Notes under the pieces: generated by a model
What the model saw: the letters and a program-made list of their open reading frames with translations, nothing else
Database searches by the model: none
Told to the model about the DNA's origin: nothing
Position numbers and translations under genes: made by a program
Part shown: piece by piece, positions 18,628 through 27,311 of the stretch
How positions within the stretch are numbered: the first letter of the stretch is position 1
How the letters are laid out: every line of letters begins with the position of its first letter
Assembly: GCA_947169265.1 (NCBI GenBank)
Contig: CAMVPC010000002.1
Coordinates: 57,552 to 121,551, forward strand
Direction: 5' to 3'
Length of the DNA stretch: 64,000 nucleotides
Origin: an uncultured Prevotellaceae bacterium
GTDB taxonomy: Bacteria; Bacteroidota; Bacteroidia; Bacteroidales; Muribaculaceae

Positions 18628-18850
18628 GCAATAGCTGTTAGCTTGGTAATGGCTATCAAAGCGGCCAAGCGGGAGGCAAGCAAAGGGGGCGTCTCCGGCG
18701 ACTGCTCTGCAGATAGGCCTAATGACCTATTTGGCGCTTATCCGGTAAATTTCAGAGAAGTCAGCTGTTTATAGAGAAGCGCGTCCCCACGATTACATGG
18801 CTCATGCGAAACACAGGGTTTTGCGGGTGAGCCTTTCTGTAGGGTGGAAT

Positions 18851-19489
18851 TCAGTAGCCCAGCGGCTCGCCCACAAGCACTACCGTGTGGCGGTTGCCGC
18901 CGCGGCTGTTGCGCAGCAGGTGAATGTAGCTGCAGATGCTGTCGACGCTGTTGCAGTTGTGACACGCGCCATCGAGGCGGCACGGGGTGTCGATGTCGAA
19001 GCGTTGCGCGTTGATGGGCGACGCGGTGCCGCGAGCGCGCGCCACGGCATCCTCGACGGTGGGTGCCACCTTGTTGAGCCCGATGATGAAAATCACCTTT
19101 TTTGGTCCCCAGGTGATGGCGGCCACGCGGTTGCCGTTGCCGTCGATGTTGACGATGACACCGTCCTCGCTCAGCGCGTTGGCGCTCGTGAGGTACACGT
19201 CGGCGGTGAAGGCGCGCAGATACATTTGCAGTTTCTCTTGTGTGTCGGTGATTAAGTCGCGGTCGAGAACGTGCAACGTGCCGCGCTTGCGCAGGGCCTC
19301 GGGCAGTCCCATGTCGCGCACGGTCATCGAGCCGCCCCACGTCACGGTGCTGCCGTCGGCGATGAGCTCCATCACTTTGGTCACCGCTTCGTCGGCTGTG
19401 GCGCAGTAGTGCGCCTCGATGTGACGGCGCTTCAAATTCTTAATGAGTTTCTCGCCCAGCAGGCGGTTTCTGGTCTGTAATGGTGACAT
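18851..19489 (-). CDS. LUD domain protein (LutC/YkgG-like)
   Basis: A 212-residue protein of the LUD (DUF162) superfamily. Family segments include GSTVTWGGSMTVRDMGL, DVYLTSANALSEDGVIVNID, GNRVAAITWGPKKVIFI and a C-terminal CxxC (GACHNCNSVDSICSY). LUD proteins include LutC subunits of L-lactate oxidation complexes, but a stand-alone LUD protein with this Cys-containing tail is common in anaerobes and its role is not known. No lutA or lutB lies beside it, so I do not assign a lactate pathway role. Confidence 0.85.
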   Translation of the reverse strand: MSPLQTRNRLLGEKLIKNLKRRHIEAHYCATADEAVTKVMELIADGSTVTWGGSMTVRDMGLPEALRKRGTLHVLDRDLITDTQEKLQMYLRAFTADVYLTSANALSEDGVIVNIDGNGNRVAAITWGPKKVIFIIGLNKVAPTVEDAVARARGTASPINAQRFDIDTPCRLDGACHNCNSVDSICSYIHLLRNSRGGNRHTVVLVGEPLGY

Positions 19490-19511
19490 GGGTGTAGGGT
19501 GTAGAGATAAA

Positions 19512-19551
19512 GTGCTAAGCGTTAAGAATCGAATGTCTTAACACTTAGCAC
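19512..19551 (-). terminator. Hairpin after the small lipoprotein gene
   Basis: Sixteen-base arms (19512-19527 and 19536-19551) match except at one position and enclose an 8-base loop. The hairpin lies 14 bases beyond the stop of the gene at 19565 and 22 bases before the LUD start, so it probably separates the two minus-strand genes. Confidence 0.6.
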
Positions 19552-19564
19552 GCTGTGTTGTGTT

Positions 19565-19966
19565 TTAGCGCAGACGGTAGCCGCGGTAGGTGTGGAAGTT
19601 GTCGCGCGAGATGAGCAGGTTGCCGTAGCGGTCGAAGTCGTAGTCGAGGTACTCTGAGGGCGCTCCGTCGCTGTAGCGCACCCACAGGCGGCGTCCGCCT
19701 CGGTCGTCCCAGCGTAGGGACACGCGCGTCCAGTATCCGTAACGGTCGTAGTAGTAATACTCGCCGGTACCGTCATCGTAGAACCGATAAGCGTCGATTT
19801 CGTTGCTGTAGAGCGTGTAGCTGCCGGCGCCGTCGACGGCGTAGTCGGCTTCCCAGTAACCGAGCACCTCATGCCTGTAGTATCCTCCGTCCCAGTCGGT
19901 CCTACAACCACTCACCATGAGCGTGATCACGGCGAGCAACATCGCGTAGAATAGTCCTTTTTTCAT
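19565..19966 (-). CDS. Small lipoprotein of unknown function, aromatic-rich
   Basis: A 133-residue protein. The signal peptide MKKGLFYAMLLAVITLMVSGC ends in a lipobox with Cys at about 21. The mature part is very rich in Tyr, Asp, Arg and Trp (GTGEYYYYDRYGYWTRVSLRW, DYDFDRYGNLLISRDNF) and suggests a small beta-sandwich or meander. The ATG at 19966 is chosen over an upstream in-frame ATG because AAGGAGGAAAC, a strong Shine-Dalgarno, precedes it; such strong sites are uncommon in Bacteroidetes. The family is not recognised. Confidence 0.75.
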   Translation of the reverse strand: MKKGLFYAMLLAVITLMVSGCRTDWDGGYYRHEVLGYWEADYAVDGAGSYTLYSNEIDAYRFYDDGTGEYYYYDRYGYWTRVSLRWDDRGGRRLWVRYSDGAPSEYLDYDFDRYGNLLISRDNFHTYRGYRLR

Positions 19967-20003
19967 ATTGTTTCCTCCTTGTTTCTTTTTGGGGAGCCTT
20001 AAC

Positions 20004-20058
20004 GTGAACAACGTTCACGGGTCCCAGGTTCTTTTTTAACACTTTTGACCCGTGAACG
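20004..20058. promoter_or_regulatory. Nested inverted repeats built on GTGAAC/GTTCAC
   Basis: Between mscL and the small lipoprotein gene, GTGAAC (20004-20009) and GTTCAC (20013-20018) form a 6-3-6 palindrome. The sequence CGTTCACGGGTC (20012-20023) also has an exact inverted copy at 20047-20058 across a 23-base loop. The outer CCTTAAC/GTTAAGG extends the pairing. It could be an operator for the lipoprotein gene, a terminator for mscL, or both. Confidence 0.5.
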
Positions 20059-20106
20059 ATAGTTAAGGTTTAATCGCCCCCCGCGCGAGGGTGGGGGAGT
20101 GGATGG

Positions 20107-20499
20107 TTACTGTTTCTTGAGCAGGTCGCGGATTTCGCCCAGGAGCTTCTCCTCGTTGCTGGGTTCGGGTTCGGGCGCGGGCTCTTCCTCTTTCTTCTTG
20201 GTGAGCTTGTTGATACCCTTGAGCATCAAGAAGATGCAGAATGCCACGATAAGGAAGTCGACCACGTTCTGGATGAACACACCGTACTTGAGCACGGCGG
20301 CTTGTTCTCCCTCGCCAATCTTGCACACGAGGTTGGTGAAATCCACATTACCGGTAATCATACCGATAGCCGGCATTAACACATCGTCGACAAGCGAACT
20401 CACAATCTTGCCAAAGGCGCCGCCGATGATCACACCAACAGCCATGTCCATCACATTGCCCTTCATGGCAAACTCCTTAAATTCTTTAATAAATCCCAT
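20107..20499 (-). CDS. mscL: Large-conductance mechanosensitive channel
   Basis: A 130-residue inner-membrane channel that opens under membrane tension to release solutes on osmotic downshock. The N-terminal helix and TM1 carry the conserved [20 protein letters not shown] segment. TM2 is at about 76-98 ([20 protein letters not shown]). The C-terminal bundle begins after a charged Lys/Glu/Pro linker ([14 protein letters not shown]). The length matches the family. It is divergent from gapA. Confidence 0.95.
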   Translation of the reverse strand: MGFIKEFKEFAMKGNVMDMAVGVIIGGAFGKIVSSLVDDVLMPAIGMITGNVDFTNLVCKIGEGEQAAVLKYGVFIQNVVDFLIVAFCIFLMLKGINKLTKKKEEEPAPEPEPSNEEKLLGEIRDLLKKQ

Positions 20500-20639
20500 A
20501 ATAAATTGAATGTATTAATAATGAATAAAAATAGTAGTATCGTTAACCGTGGGGCGGTCTCAACTGTTAAACAATCACAATCGGGACCGTTTTTCGACTA
20601 TTTTCGCCCGATAGTCAATGATATTTCACAAAAAATCAC

Positions 20640-20676
20640 TACTTTTGCAGCGCAAAAGGGCTGGGAGATTCCCAGC
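20640..20676 (+). promoter_or_regulatory. gapA -7 box and leader hairpin
   Basis: TACTTTTG at 20640-20647 fits the -7 element, though no TTTG lies 19-21 bases upstream. The transcript would have a leader of about 100 bases. Near its 5' end GCTGGGA (20660-20666) pairs with TCCCAGC (20670-20676) in a tight hairpin, which may stabilise the abundant gapA mRNA. Confidence 0.5.
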
Positions 20677-20737
20677 ATTGCCGCAAAGATAATAAAAACA
20701 TTTTAACAAATAAAGTTTTTTTCCAACATCTATTTAA

Positions 20738-21787
<1,050 letters not shown>

Positions 21788-21811
21788 TCTTATTTCCGTT
21801 AAACATCAGTC

Positions 21812-21843
21812 AATGAGGGTGTAACGAATGTTACACCCTCATT
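21812..21843 (+). terminator. Terminator of gapA
   Basis: Fourteen-base perfect arms (21812-21825 and 21830-21843) enclose a GAAT loop, 24 bases after the gapA stop. Only a short T-rich tail (TTTCG) follows. Confidence 0.8.
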
Positions 21844-21941
21844 TCGTCAAACAACAACCTTGCAGAAAAACCGGCCTGCGCGAGAATGGCATTAAATTTG
21901 CAGTATAAAAATTATTCACCATTCTTTAAGCTTATATAACT

Positions 21942-22631
21942 ATGGAAAGTAACAACAGCAATTCAAGCAAGGTTTACAACGTGATTATTCTCGACAAGAG
22001 CGGCTCCATGTCGTCGATAGCGCGGCAAGCTGTCGACGGTGTGAACGAAACGCTCGGCTCGATACGCGCCTCACGCGAAAAGCGGCCCGAACAGGAACAG
22101 TTTGTCAGCCTCGTCGCCTTTTGCGGCTGCGAGCTCAAGCGCCTCATCGACCGCCAGCCCATCGAGAACGTGAAAAACATCGCCTACAACGACTACCGTC
22201 CTTGCTGCATGACACCGCTCTACGATGCCATCGGCACCACCATCACCGCGCTCCACGAGCTCATTGCCGACGACACGCGCGCTGTGGCCTCGGTAACCAT
22301 TATCACCGATGGCTATGAGAACGCCTCGCGCGAGTTTGGCCGTCGCGAAATCAAATCGCTTATTGAGCGCTACAGCCGGGAAGGTTGGCTCTTCGCTTAC
22401 ATTGGCGCCGACCACGACGTGCGCGCCGTTGCCAGCGCCCTCTCCATCGACAATGTCATGGAGTTTGAGAAAAGTGAAGAAGGTGTCCACCACATGTGGA
22501 ACAAGTTCAACCAATCGCGCGACCGCTGGGGCTCGGCAATGTACGATTTTATGCAGACCCCAATGAGCGATGAAGAACGTTGCGCCTCGATGCGTGAGGT
22601 CAACCGCGACTTTTTTATCGATGAAGAATAA
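21942..22631 (+). CDS. von Willebrand factor type A domain protein
   Basis: A 229-residue soluble protein consisting almost entirely of one vWA domain. The metal-ion-dependent adhesion site is intact: DKSGSMSS (about 18-25), a conserved Thr in CMTPLYDAIG and an Asp in TIITDGYENAS. There is no signal peptide, so it acts in the cytoplasm. Related stand-alone vWA proteins occur in tellurite-resistance-like and chaperone (MoxR) systems, but no MoxR ATPase is adjacent. A -7 box TAAATTTG (21893-21900) lies 41 bases upstream. The unknown gene at 22737 follows on the same strand and may be its partner. Confidence 0.85.
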   Translation: MESNNSNSSKVYNVIILDKSGSMSSIARQAVDGVNETLGSIRASREKRPEQEQFVSLVAFCGCELKRLIDRQPIENVKNIAYNDYRPCCMTPLYDAIGTTITALHELIADDTRAVASVTIITDGYENASREFGRREIKSLIERYSREGWLFAYIGADHDVRAVASALSIDNVMEFEKSEEGVHHMWNKFNQSRDRWGSAMYDFMQTPMSDEERCASMREVNRDFFIDEE

Positions 22632-22668
22632 CTCACTTCGTTTAATATCACGATATTAGATATTAGAC

Positions 22669-22734
22669 TTTCCCCCTTCCCCCTTTTCCCCTTCCCCTTT
22701 TCCCCCATAACCCTTAACCCTCAACCCTCAATAA
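22669..22734. repeat. Pyrimidine-rich low-complexity spacer
   Basis: The plus strand of this gap is almost entirely C and T (runs of CCCCTT and TTCCCC), turning into CCCTTAACCCTCAA words just before the start codon at 22737. It is a short-word repeat of the kind also seen at 2951-2960, 16474-16507 and 63773-63808. Confidence 0.55.
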
Positions 22735-22736
22735 CA

Positions 22737-23984
22737 ATGGCTTACCTCGATTCCTTTTTGTCCAGCTCCAGTTCCAACACCCAAGAGCGTCCTCAGTTTC
22801 TCAACAATCTCGAATACGGAAAATATTACGTTTTCCACAGTAGTGAACTCACTCCGGTTATAAATGAAATACTGGGCAACAGCCGTGTGTTAGACCGTAT
22901 AGCGGGAGTCTCGGTCGTCGCGCGCGAATGCGATGACATCCACGGCGAGGAAGTGTATATCGCCATGCGCCGCTTTAATGTGGGCAACGTGGATGAGGAC
23001 GCTGTCATGTGGGCGCGTGTGTATGCCAATTCATGGCTGCTTAAAAACGCATTGGGAGTGCTGTCGCTTTATGGACTCAATATCGATGATGACACGCTGG
23101 GTGACGAATTCCTGCCTTCGGATAAGTTTACCCGTAGCCATAGTGGCGGTTTACGTGACCTGGATATCATCGATGAAGATAGCTATAGAAGCGTTGTGGG
23201 TAGTCTGAATAGTGTCAGTATCGCATTTAAAGACGAAAATGCCATGCGGCAACGGCTTGAAATGCCTGAAGTGTCTGCTTCGCCTGAAATCAACTTAGAT
23301 GAGCAGTCCGAATTGTCTAAATTCTATTGTGAGGAGTGTAGAGGCCGTAATGAGGCCGAAGAAGAAAAGTTGCCCGAACTGCGGCAAGAGGAAGAGAATG
23401 AGGAAGAGCAACTGATAGCCCTCGAGGAACGCAGGACGCGTGACCTTAATGAGTTGCAGGCTGATATCATCAATTTTGTGACAACCTACCATGAAGACCC
23501 CTCCAATCTTCTCAAGCAATTGCTCGAGGACAAGTTCAAGGGAAAGTATGTCCTCAAGCCCGACAAGGAAGACATGAGCCGTATCGTCGTGAATCGCGAC
23601 CTGCAGATAATGCTCACCGACTGGAGCGAGAGTCCGCTGCCGCTGCACGCCCTGTCGCGCACTATCTACATCCTGTTTTTGCGTCATCCCGAGGGAATTG
23701 TCCTTAAGAATATTGCCGACTATCGTCAGGAAATGCTCGAAATATACAACATCGTCAAGCCCGGGCGCGACGAAGTGCTCGCTGTGCGGGCTGTTGATAG
23801 CATTATCGACTATGAGAGTAACGCGCTGTCCCAAAACCTGTCGCGCATCAAGCGCGCCGTGAAAACCGCCATCCTCGACGATAAAACGGCAAGCCAATAC
23901 TACATCACCGGCACACGCGGCAAGCCCTACCGCATCTCACTGCCACGGAACCTTGTGAGCCTCCCGGCTATCTTCACCGTGTAA
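22737..23984 (+). CDS. Uncharacterised 415-aa protein downstream of the vWA gene
   Basis: A soluble protein with no signal peptide. Residues 1-20 are Ser-rich. Residues about 25-190 include a mixed alpha/beta region. Residues 205-250 are a highly acidic Glu-rich coiled-coil-like segment (EAEEEKLPELRQEEENEEEQ). Residues about 285-410 contain PLPLHALSRTIYILFLRHPEG and YRQEMLEIYNIV and end with a basic GTRGKPYRISLPR motif; I recall this C-terminal pattern from uncharacterised Bacteroidales proteins, but know no function. Base composition is visibly more AT-rich than the neighbours, with less biased codon use, suggesting a different origin or lower expression. It converges with nnrE/D, 11 bases apart. 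Confidence 0.75.
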   Translation: MAYLDSFLSSSSSNTQERPQFLNNLEYGKYYVFHSSELTPVINEILGNSRVLDRIAGVSVVARECDDIHGEEVYIAMRRFNVGNVDEDAVMWARVYANSWLLKNALGVLSLYGLNIDDDTLGDEFLPSDKFTRSHSGGLRDLDIIDEDSYRSVVGSLNSVSIAFKDENAMRQRLEMPEVSASPEINLDEQSELSKFYCEECRGRNEAEEEKLPELRQEEENEEEQLIALEERRTRDLNELQADIINFVTTYHEDPSNLLKQLLEDKFKGKYVLKPDKEDMSRIVVNRDLQIMLTDWSESPLPLHALSRTIYILFLRHPEGIVLKNIADYRQEMLEIYNIVKPGRDEVLAVRAVDSIIDYESNALSQNLSRIKRAVKTAILDDKTASQYYITGTRGKPYRISLPRNLVSLPAIFTV

Positions 23985-23995
23985 GCTCGCGGCTC

Positions 23996-25519
23996 TTATC
24001 GGTTGCGCACGATGTCGTAGATGGCGCGGCCTATGGCGTTGGCCAGGTCGCTGGCGATGAGGCCTTGCTGGCCCACCTCTTTAGCCATCAGGTCGCCGGC
24101 GTGACCGTGCACATACACGCCCACAGCCACGCTCATGTCGGGGGCATAGCCCTGCGCGATGAGTCCGGCGATGACGCCGGTGAGCACGTCGCCGCTACCG
24201 GCTGTCGCCATGCCGGCGTTGCCGCTGCTGTTGATATACACCTTGCCGTCGGGGCGCACCGTCATTGTGTGGTGTCCCTTGAGCACGATGGTGATTTCGT
24301 AGAGTTTCGACACGTCGATGGCCTTCTTGAGGCGCTCCTCGTCGGTCACGTTCTTGCCGAAGAGACGGTCGAACTCGGCGGCATGCGGCGTGAGCACACT
24401 GCCCTTGGGAATACTGCGTAGCAGCACAGGCCGCTTGGCGATGCAGTTGAGCGCGTCGGCATCGAGCAAGCAGGGCTGGCGGAAGTTCTTCAGGAACGAG
24501 TCCATAGCGTCGACGGTCTCGTCGGCGGTGCCCATGCCCGGACCCAGGGCTACCACGCTGTAGCGATGATGACCGCTGTTGATCGACGTGGTGTAGAGCT
24601 CGTGCACGTCACCCTCGAAGAGGGCCTCGGGGCACGCCGTTTGCATCACGTTGTAGCCGCAGCGGGGCGCGTGCACCGTCACCAGCCCCACGCCCACGCG
24701 TTGCGCGCCGCGTGCCGCGAGCTGCGCGGCGCCCATCATGCCGTAGCTGCCGGCCACGAGGTAGAGGGTGCCGTTGTCATATTTGTTGACAAACTGGTTC
24801 AGGGGGTGCAGCACATCGCGCACGTCCTCGCGTTCGATGAGGTAGAAGTCGGTGGGCGTAGTAGCGATGGCCTCCTCGTTCATGTCGAGGTCAAGCACTT
24901 CACATTCGCCGATGAACTCGGCGTTCTCGCTGAAAAAGAACGACAGACGCTTGAACTGGAACGCGAGTGTGAGCCGCGCGCGGATGATGTTGCGGTGGTC
25001 GCTGCCCATGTTCCACTCGCCAAACAGGCCGCTGGGCACGTCGATGGCCACCGTGTAGGCGTTGCTGTTGTTGATGTATTGCACCAGCGCGGTGTATCCG
25101 CCCTTGAGCGGGCTGCGCAAGCCACTCCCGAAGAGGCCGTCGATGACCACATCGTTGGGTCCCAGCTCGGGCGGGTTGAAGTTGTCGACGACTTCGGTGA
25201 AATCGATGTCGGGCATCTCCACGAGGCGGTCGCGGTTGGTGCTGCAGCACGGCGACAGGTGGGACGACTTGATGTTGAACAGAAACACCTCGGGGCGGTA
25301 GCCTTGCTCGTAGAGCATACGCGCCACGGCCAGCGCGTCACCGCCGTTGTTGCCCGGTCCGGCGAAAATCACGATGCGTTTTTTGGGGCGCCATCGCGAG
25401 ATAATCTCGTAAGTGACGGCACTGGCGGCACGTTCCATAAGGTCGAGCGTGCTGATGTTTTCACTCTCAATCGTCGCCTCGTCGATGCGGCGTATTCCTT
25501 CGGTGGTGAATATTTTCAT
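23996..25519 (-). CDS. nnrD: Bifunctional NAD(P)H-hydrate epimerase / ADP-dependent NAD(P)H-hydrate dehydratase
   Basis: A 507-residue repair enzyme. The N-terminal YjeF-N domain (about 1-215; FAGPGNNGGDALAVARML) interconverts the R and S forms of hydrated NAD(P)H. The C-terminal carbohydrate-kinase-like domain (about 235-505; GPGMGTADETV, TPHAAEFDRLFG, GNAGMATAGSGDVLTGVIAG) dehydrates the S form using ADP. Both domains look intact and the fused length is normal. A -7 box (25548-25555, TAATTTTG on the minus strand) lies about 29 bases upstream. Confidence 0.95.
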   Translation of the reverse strand: MKIFTTEGIRRIDEATIESENISTLDLMERAASAVTYEIISRWRPKKRIVIFAGPGNNGGDALAVARMLYEQGYRPEVFLFNIKSSHLSPCCSTNRDRLVEMPDIDFTEVVDNFNPPELGPNDVVIDGLFGSGLRSPLKGGYTALVQYINNSNAYTVAIDVPSGLFGEWNMGSDHRNIIRARLTLAFQFKRLSFFFSENAEFIGECEVLDLDMNEEAIATTPTDFYLIEREDVRDVLHPLNQFVNKYDNGTLYLVAGSYGMMGAAQLAARGAQRVGVGLVTVHAPRCGYNVMQTACPEALFEGDVHELYTTSINSGHHRYSVVALGPGMGTADETVDAMDSFLKNFRQPCLLDADALNCIAKRPVLLRSIPKGSVLTPHAAEFDRLFGKNVTDEERLKKAIDVSKLYEITIVLKGHHTMTVRPDGKVYINSSGNAGMATAGSGDVLTGVIAGLIAQGYAPDMSVAVGVYVHGHAGDLMAKEVGQQGLIASDLANAIGRAIYDIVRNR

Positions 25520-25650
25520 TATCGGTTGGTCATCTTGGTTGGAATTGCAAAATTACGAATTCTTTTGCAATAGCACTTAAAAAAACGGCAATAAATTTAA
25601 GGCCGCGGCGGTTTGCGCGGTTAAGGGCATGAGCGTGGAGTTAGGGACGG

Positions 25651-26625
25651 TCAGTTGTCGCGGGCGATAATGAAGTCGAAAATGTCGGCCAGCGCGCGTG
25701 TCACCTCATTGTCGCCGTAAGCGCCCAGGCACGCGGCGGCCTCGTCGCGCAAGCGTGCCATCACGTCGTAGGCATAGTCAATGCCACCACACCCCTTGGC
25801 CCACTCGACGAGTGTTGTGATGTCGGCCGGTTCGAGTTGCGGCTTGCGTGCCAACGCGTGCATGGCCTCGTGCTCGGGACGGTTGGTGAGCGAGAGCGCG
25901 TAGATGAGCGGCAGTGTGATTTTTCCCTCCAGCAGGTCGTTGCCGGTGGGCTTGCCCACACGCGGGTCGTCGAAATAGTCGAAGGTGTCGTCCTTGATTT
26001 GGAAACACAGGCCCAACTTGCGTGACCATTGCTTGAGGGCTTCCACGCGACCGTCGGGGGCTCCGCCGGCAATGGCGCCCATCTCCACACAACAGGTGAA
26101 GAGTGAGGCCGTTTTCTTGTCGATGATGCGCAGGTAATCGGCCTCGGTGAGGTCGCGCTGGCGAGCGCTATCGATTTGGTCGACCTCGCCCAGCGACAAG
26201 TCGCGTCCCAGGCCGGCCATCAGGCCGATGACGCGGTAGTCGCCGGTGCGCGATGCGCATGCCAGGGCGTTGCTCACGAAGAAGTCGCCCACGAGCACCG
26301 CCACGTGGTTGTCCCACACGCCGTTTATCGTGGCCCGGCCGCGCCGCAGCTGACTCTGGTCGAGCACGTCGTCGTGGATGAGCGAGGCGTTGTGCAGCAA
26401 TTCCACGGCCGCACCCGCGTTGAGAACGCGCTCGTTGACGGTGCCCAGCAGTTTCGCGCTCAGCAGCACCAGCATGGGGCGCAACTGCTTGCCCTTGACG
26501 TCGAGGTAGCGCGCTACGATGGCGTTCATCATTGCGTTGTCGCTATGGAGTGCTTGCTCGATAATGTGGTTTAGCTGCGCCATCTCGGGCGCCACCGAGT
26601 GTTGTATTTCACTAATACGGGTCAT
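25651..26625 (-). CDS. Long-chain trans-polyprenyl diphosphate synthase
   Basis: A 324-residue all-helical prenyltransferase that extends farnesyl diphosphate with isopentenyl diphosphate, most likely for the menaquinone side chain. The first aspartate motif is LIHDDVLD and the second is QIKDDTFDYFDD. The residues just before the first motif are small (Ala-Ser), which allows long products, so an octaprenyl- or longer synthase is inferred rather than a farnesyl or geranylgeranyl synthase. The ATG at 26625 is chosen; the frame continues upstream to 26679, but a -7 box (26646-26653) lies inside that extension. Confidence 0.9.
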   Translation of the reverse strand: MTRISEIQHSVAPEMAQLNHIIEQALHSDNAMMNAIVARYLDVKGKQLRPMLVLLSAKLLGTVNERVLNAGAAVELLHNASLIHDDVLDQSQLRRGRATINGVWDNHVAVLVGDFFVSNALACASRTGDYRVIGLMAGLGRDLSLGEVDQIDSARQRDLTEADYLRIIDKKTASLFTCCVEMGAIAGGAPDGRVEALKQWSRKLGLCFQIKDDTFDYFDDPRVGKPTGNDLLEGKITLPLIYALSLTNRPEHEAMHALARKPQLEPADITTLVEWAKGCGGIDYAYDVMARLRDEAAACLGAYGDNEVTRALADIFDFIIARDN

Positions 26626-26712
26626 TTTCTTTCCAAAATCAACTGCAAAATTAACAAAAATGCAGTAAACACGCCACATCTCACGCCGTTTTTTTTATCA
26701 GCCCCCTCTATA

Positions 26713-26744
26713 TTTGCTCAAATCATCGATAATAGTTACTTTTG
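26713..26744 (+). promoter_or_regulatory. Promoter of the 112-aa gene
   Basis: TTTG at 26713-26716, a 20-base spacer, then TACTTTTG at 26737-26744. It places the transcription start near 26750 and therefore fixes the start codon at 26771 rather than the upstream in-frame ATG at 26714. Confidence 0.8.
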
Positions 26745-26770
26745 CGAAGAGAACCAAAATACAAAAAGCT

Positions 26771-27109
26771 ATGTCACTTGTTGATAAACATTACGAGTTT
26801 GTGTGTCCGCTCAACGTGAACACGGTGCTGGAGCGGGTAATGTCGGTGGCTCGATCGGTAAAAGGGTTGTATTTCAGTCATTTTCAGCAGCCCGGCTCGG
26901 TCGTGCTCAAGTCGAGCGCGTCGCTGTGGTCGTGGGGCGAGACCGTGACTATTGAGTGCCGCTTCTTCGACCCGAACCACACGCTCATCCACATCTCGAG
27001 CGTGCCCGCACTGGCTACTACCCTCATCGACTGGGGAAAGGGACAAAAGAACATCGACCGCGTGCTCGAGGCCCTGAGGCCTGTGCTGCCGCCCACGGGA
27101 CGAATGTAG
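26771..27109 (+). CDS. Small cytoplasmic protein of unknown function, 112 aa
   Basis: A compact protein without signal peptide or membrane segment. It begins MSLVDKHYEFVCPLNVNTVL, and the pattern alternates helices with beta-prone strands (SVVLKSSASLWSWGETVTIE; HTLIHISS), ending in a helix. The layout is compatible with a small alpha/beta fold, but I do not recognise a family. It has its own consensus promoter and a strong terminator, so it is almost certainly expressed as a single-gene unit. Confidence 0.75.
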   Translation: MSLVDKHYEFVCPLNVNTVLERVMSVARSVKGLYFSHFQQPGSVVLKSSASLWSWGETVTIECRFFDPNHTLIHISSVPALATTLIDWGKGQKNIDRVLEALRPVLPPTGRM

Positions 27110-27140
27110 CAGCCGTTGTGGCCACGACAAGGTCTCTGAG

Positions 27141-27183
27141 AACGGCAGGCCGTCAATCGTGCGATTGACGGCCTGCCGTTTTT
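27141..27183 (+). terminator. Strong rho-independent terminator
   Basis: Nineteen-base perfect arms (27141-27159 and 27162-27180) run directly into a T tract (27179-27183). It ends the 112-aa gene on the plus strand and lies right against the 3' end of the tRNA-Thr gene on the minus strand. Confidence 0.92.
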
Positions 27184-27184
27184 G

Positions 27185-27257
27185 AGCCACAAGTCGGACT
27201 TGAACCGACGACCTTTGCGTTACGAATGCAATGCTCTACCGACTGAGCTATTGTGGC
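27185..27257 (-). tRNA. tRNA-Thr (anticodon CGT)
   Basis: Read on the minus strand, GCCACAA pairs with TTGTGGC as the acceptor stem; the D arm is GCTCAGTCGGTAGAGC; the anticodon loop TTCGTAA contains CGT, which reads ACG threonine codons; and the T arm GTCGG-TTCAAGT-CCGAC is perfect. The gene does not encode CCA. The lowest anticodon-stem pair (31-39) is A-C instead of a Watson-Crick pair. A -7 box on the same strand lies at 27301-27308. Confidence 0.93.
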
Positions 27258-27300
27258 CAATTTATCGTCCCGCGGGACGCGCTTTTTTCGAAAAGCGGTG

Positions 27301-27308
27301 CAAAGATA
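27301..27308 (-). promoter_or_regulatory. Candidate -7 box of tRNA-Thr
   Basis: TATCTTTG on the minus strand, about 44 bases upstream of the tRNA 5' end and just after the DUF4270 stop codon. No matching -33 element is visible. Confidence 0.4.
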
Positions 27309-27311
27309 CAA

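Noticed and set aside
18628..18850. Small gene or structured RNA between sufD and the LUD gene
   Set aside because: No frame with a plausible start and composition and no conserved RNA pattern was found; only a short ATAGGCCTAATGACCTAT near-palindrome is visible.
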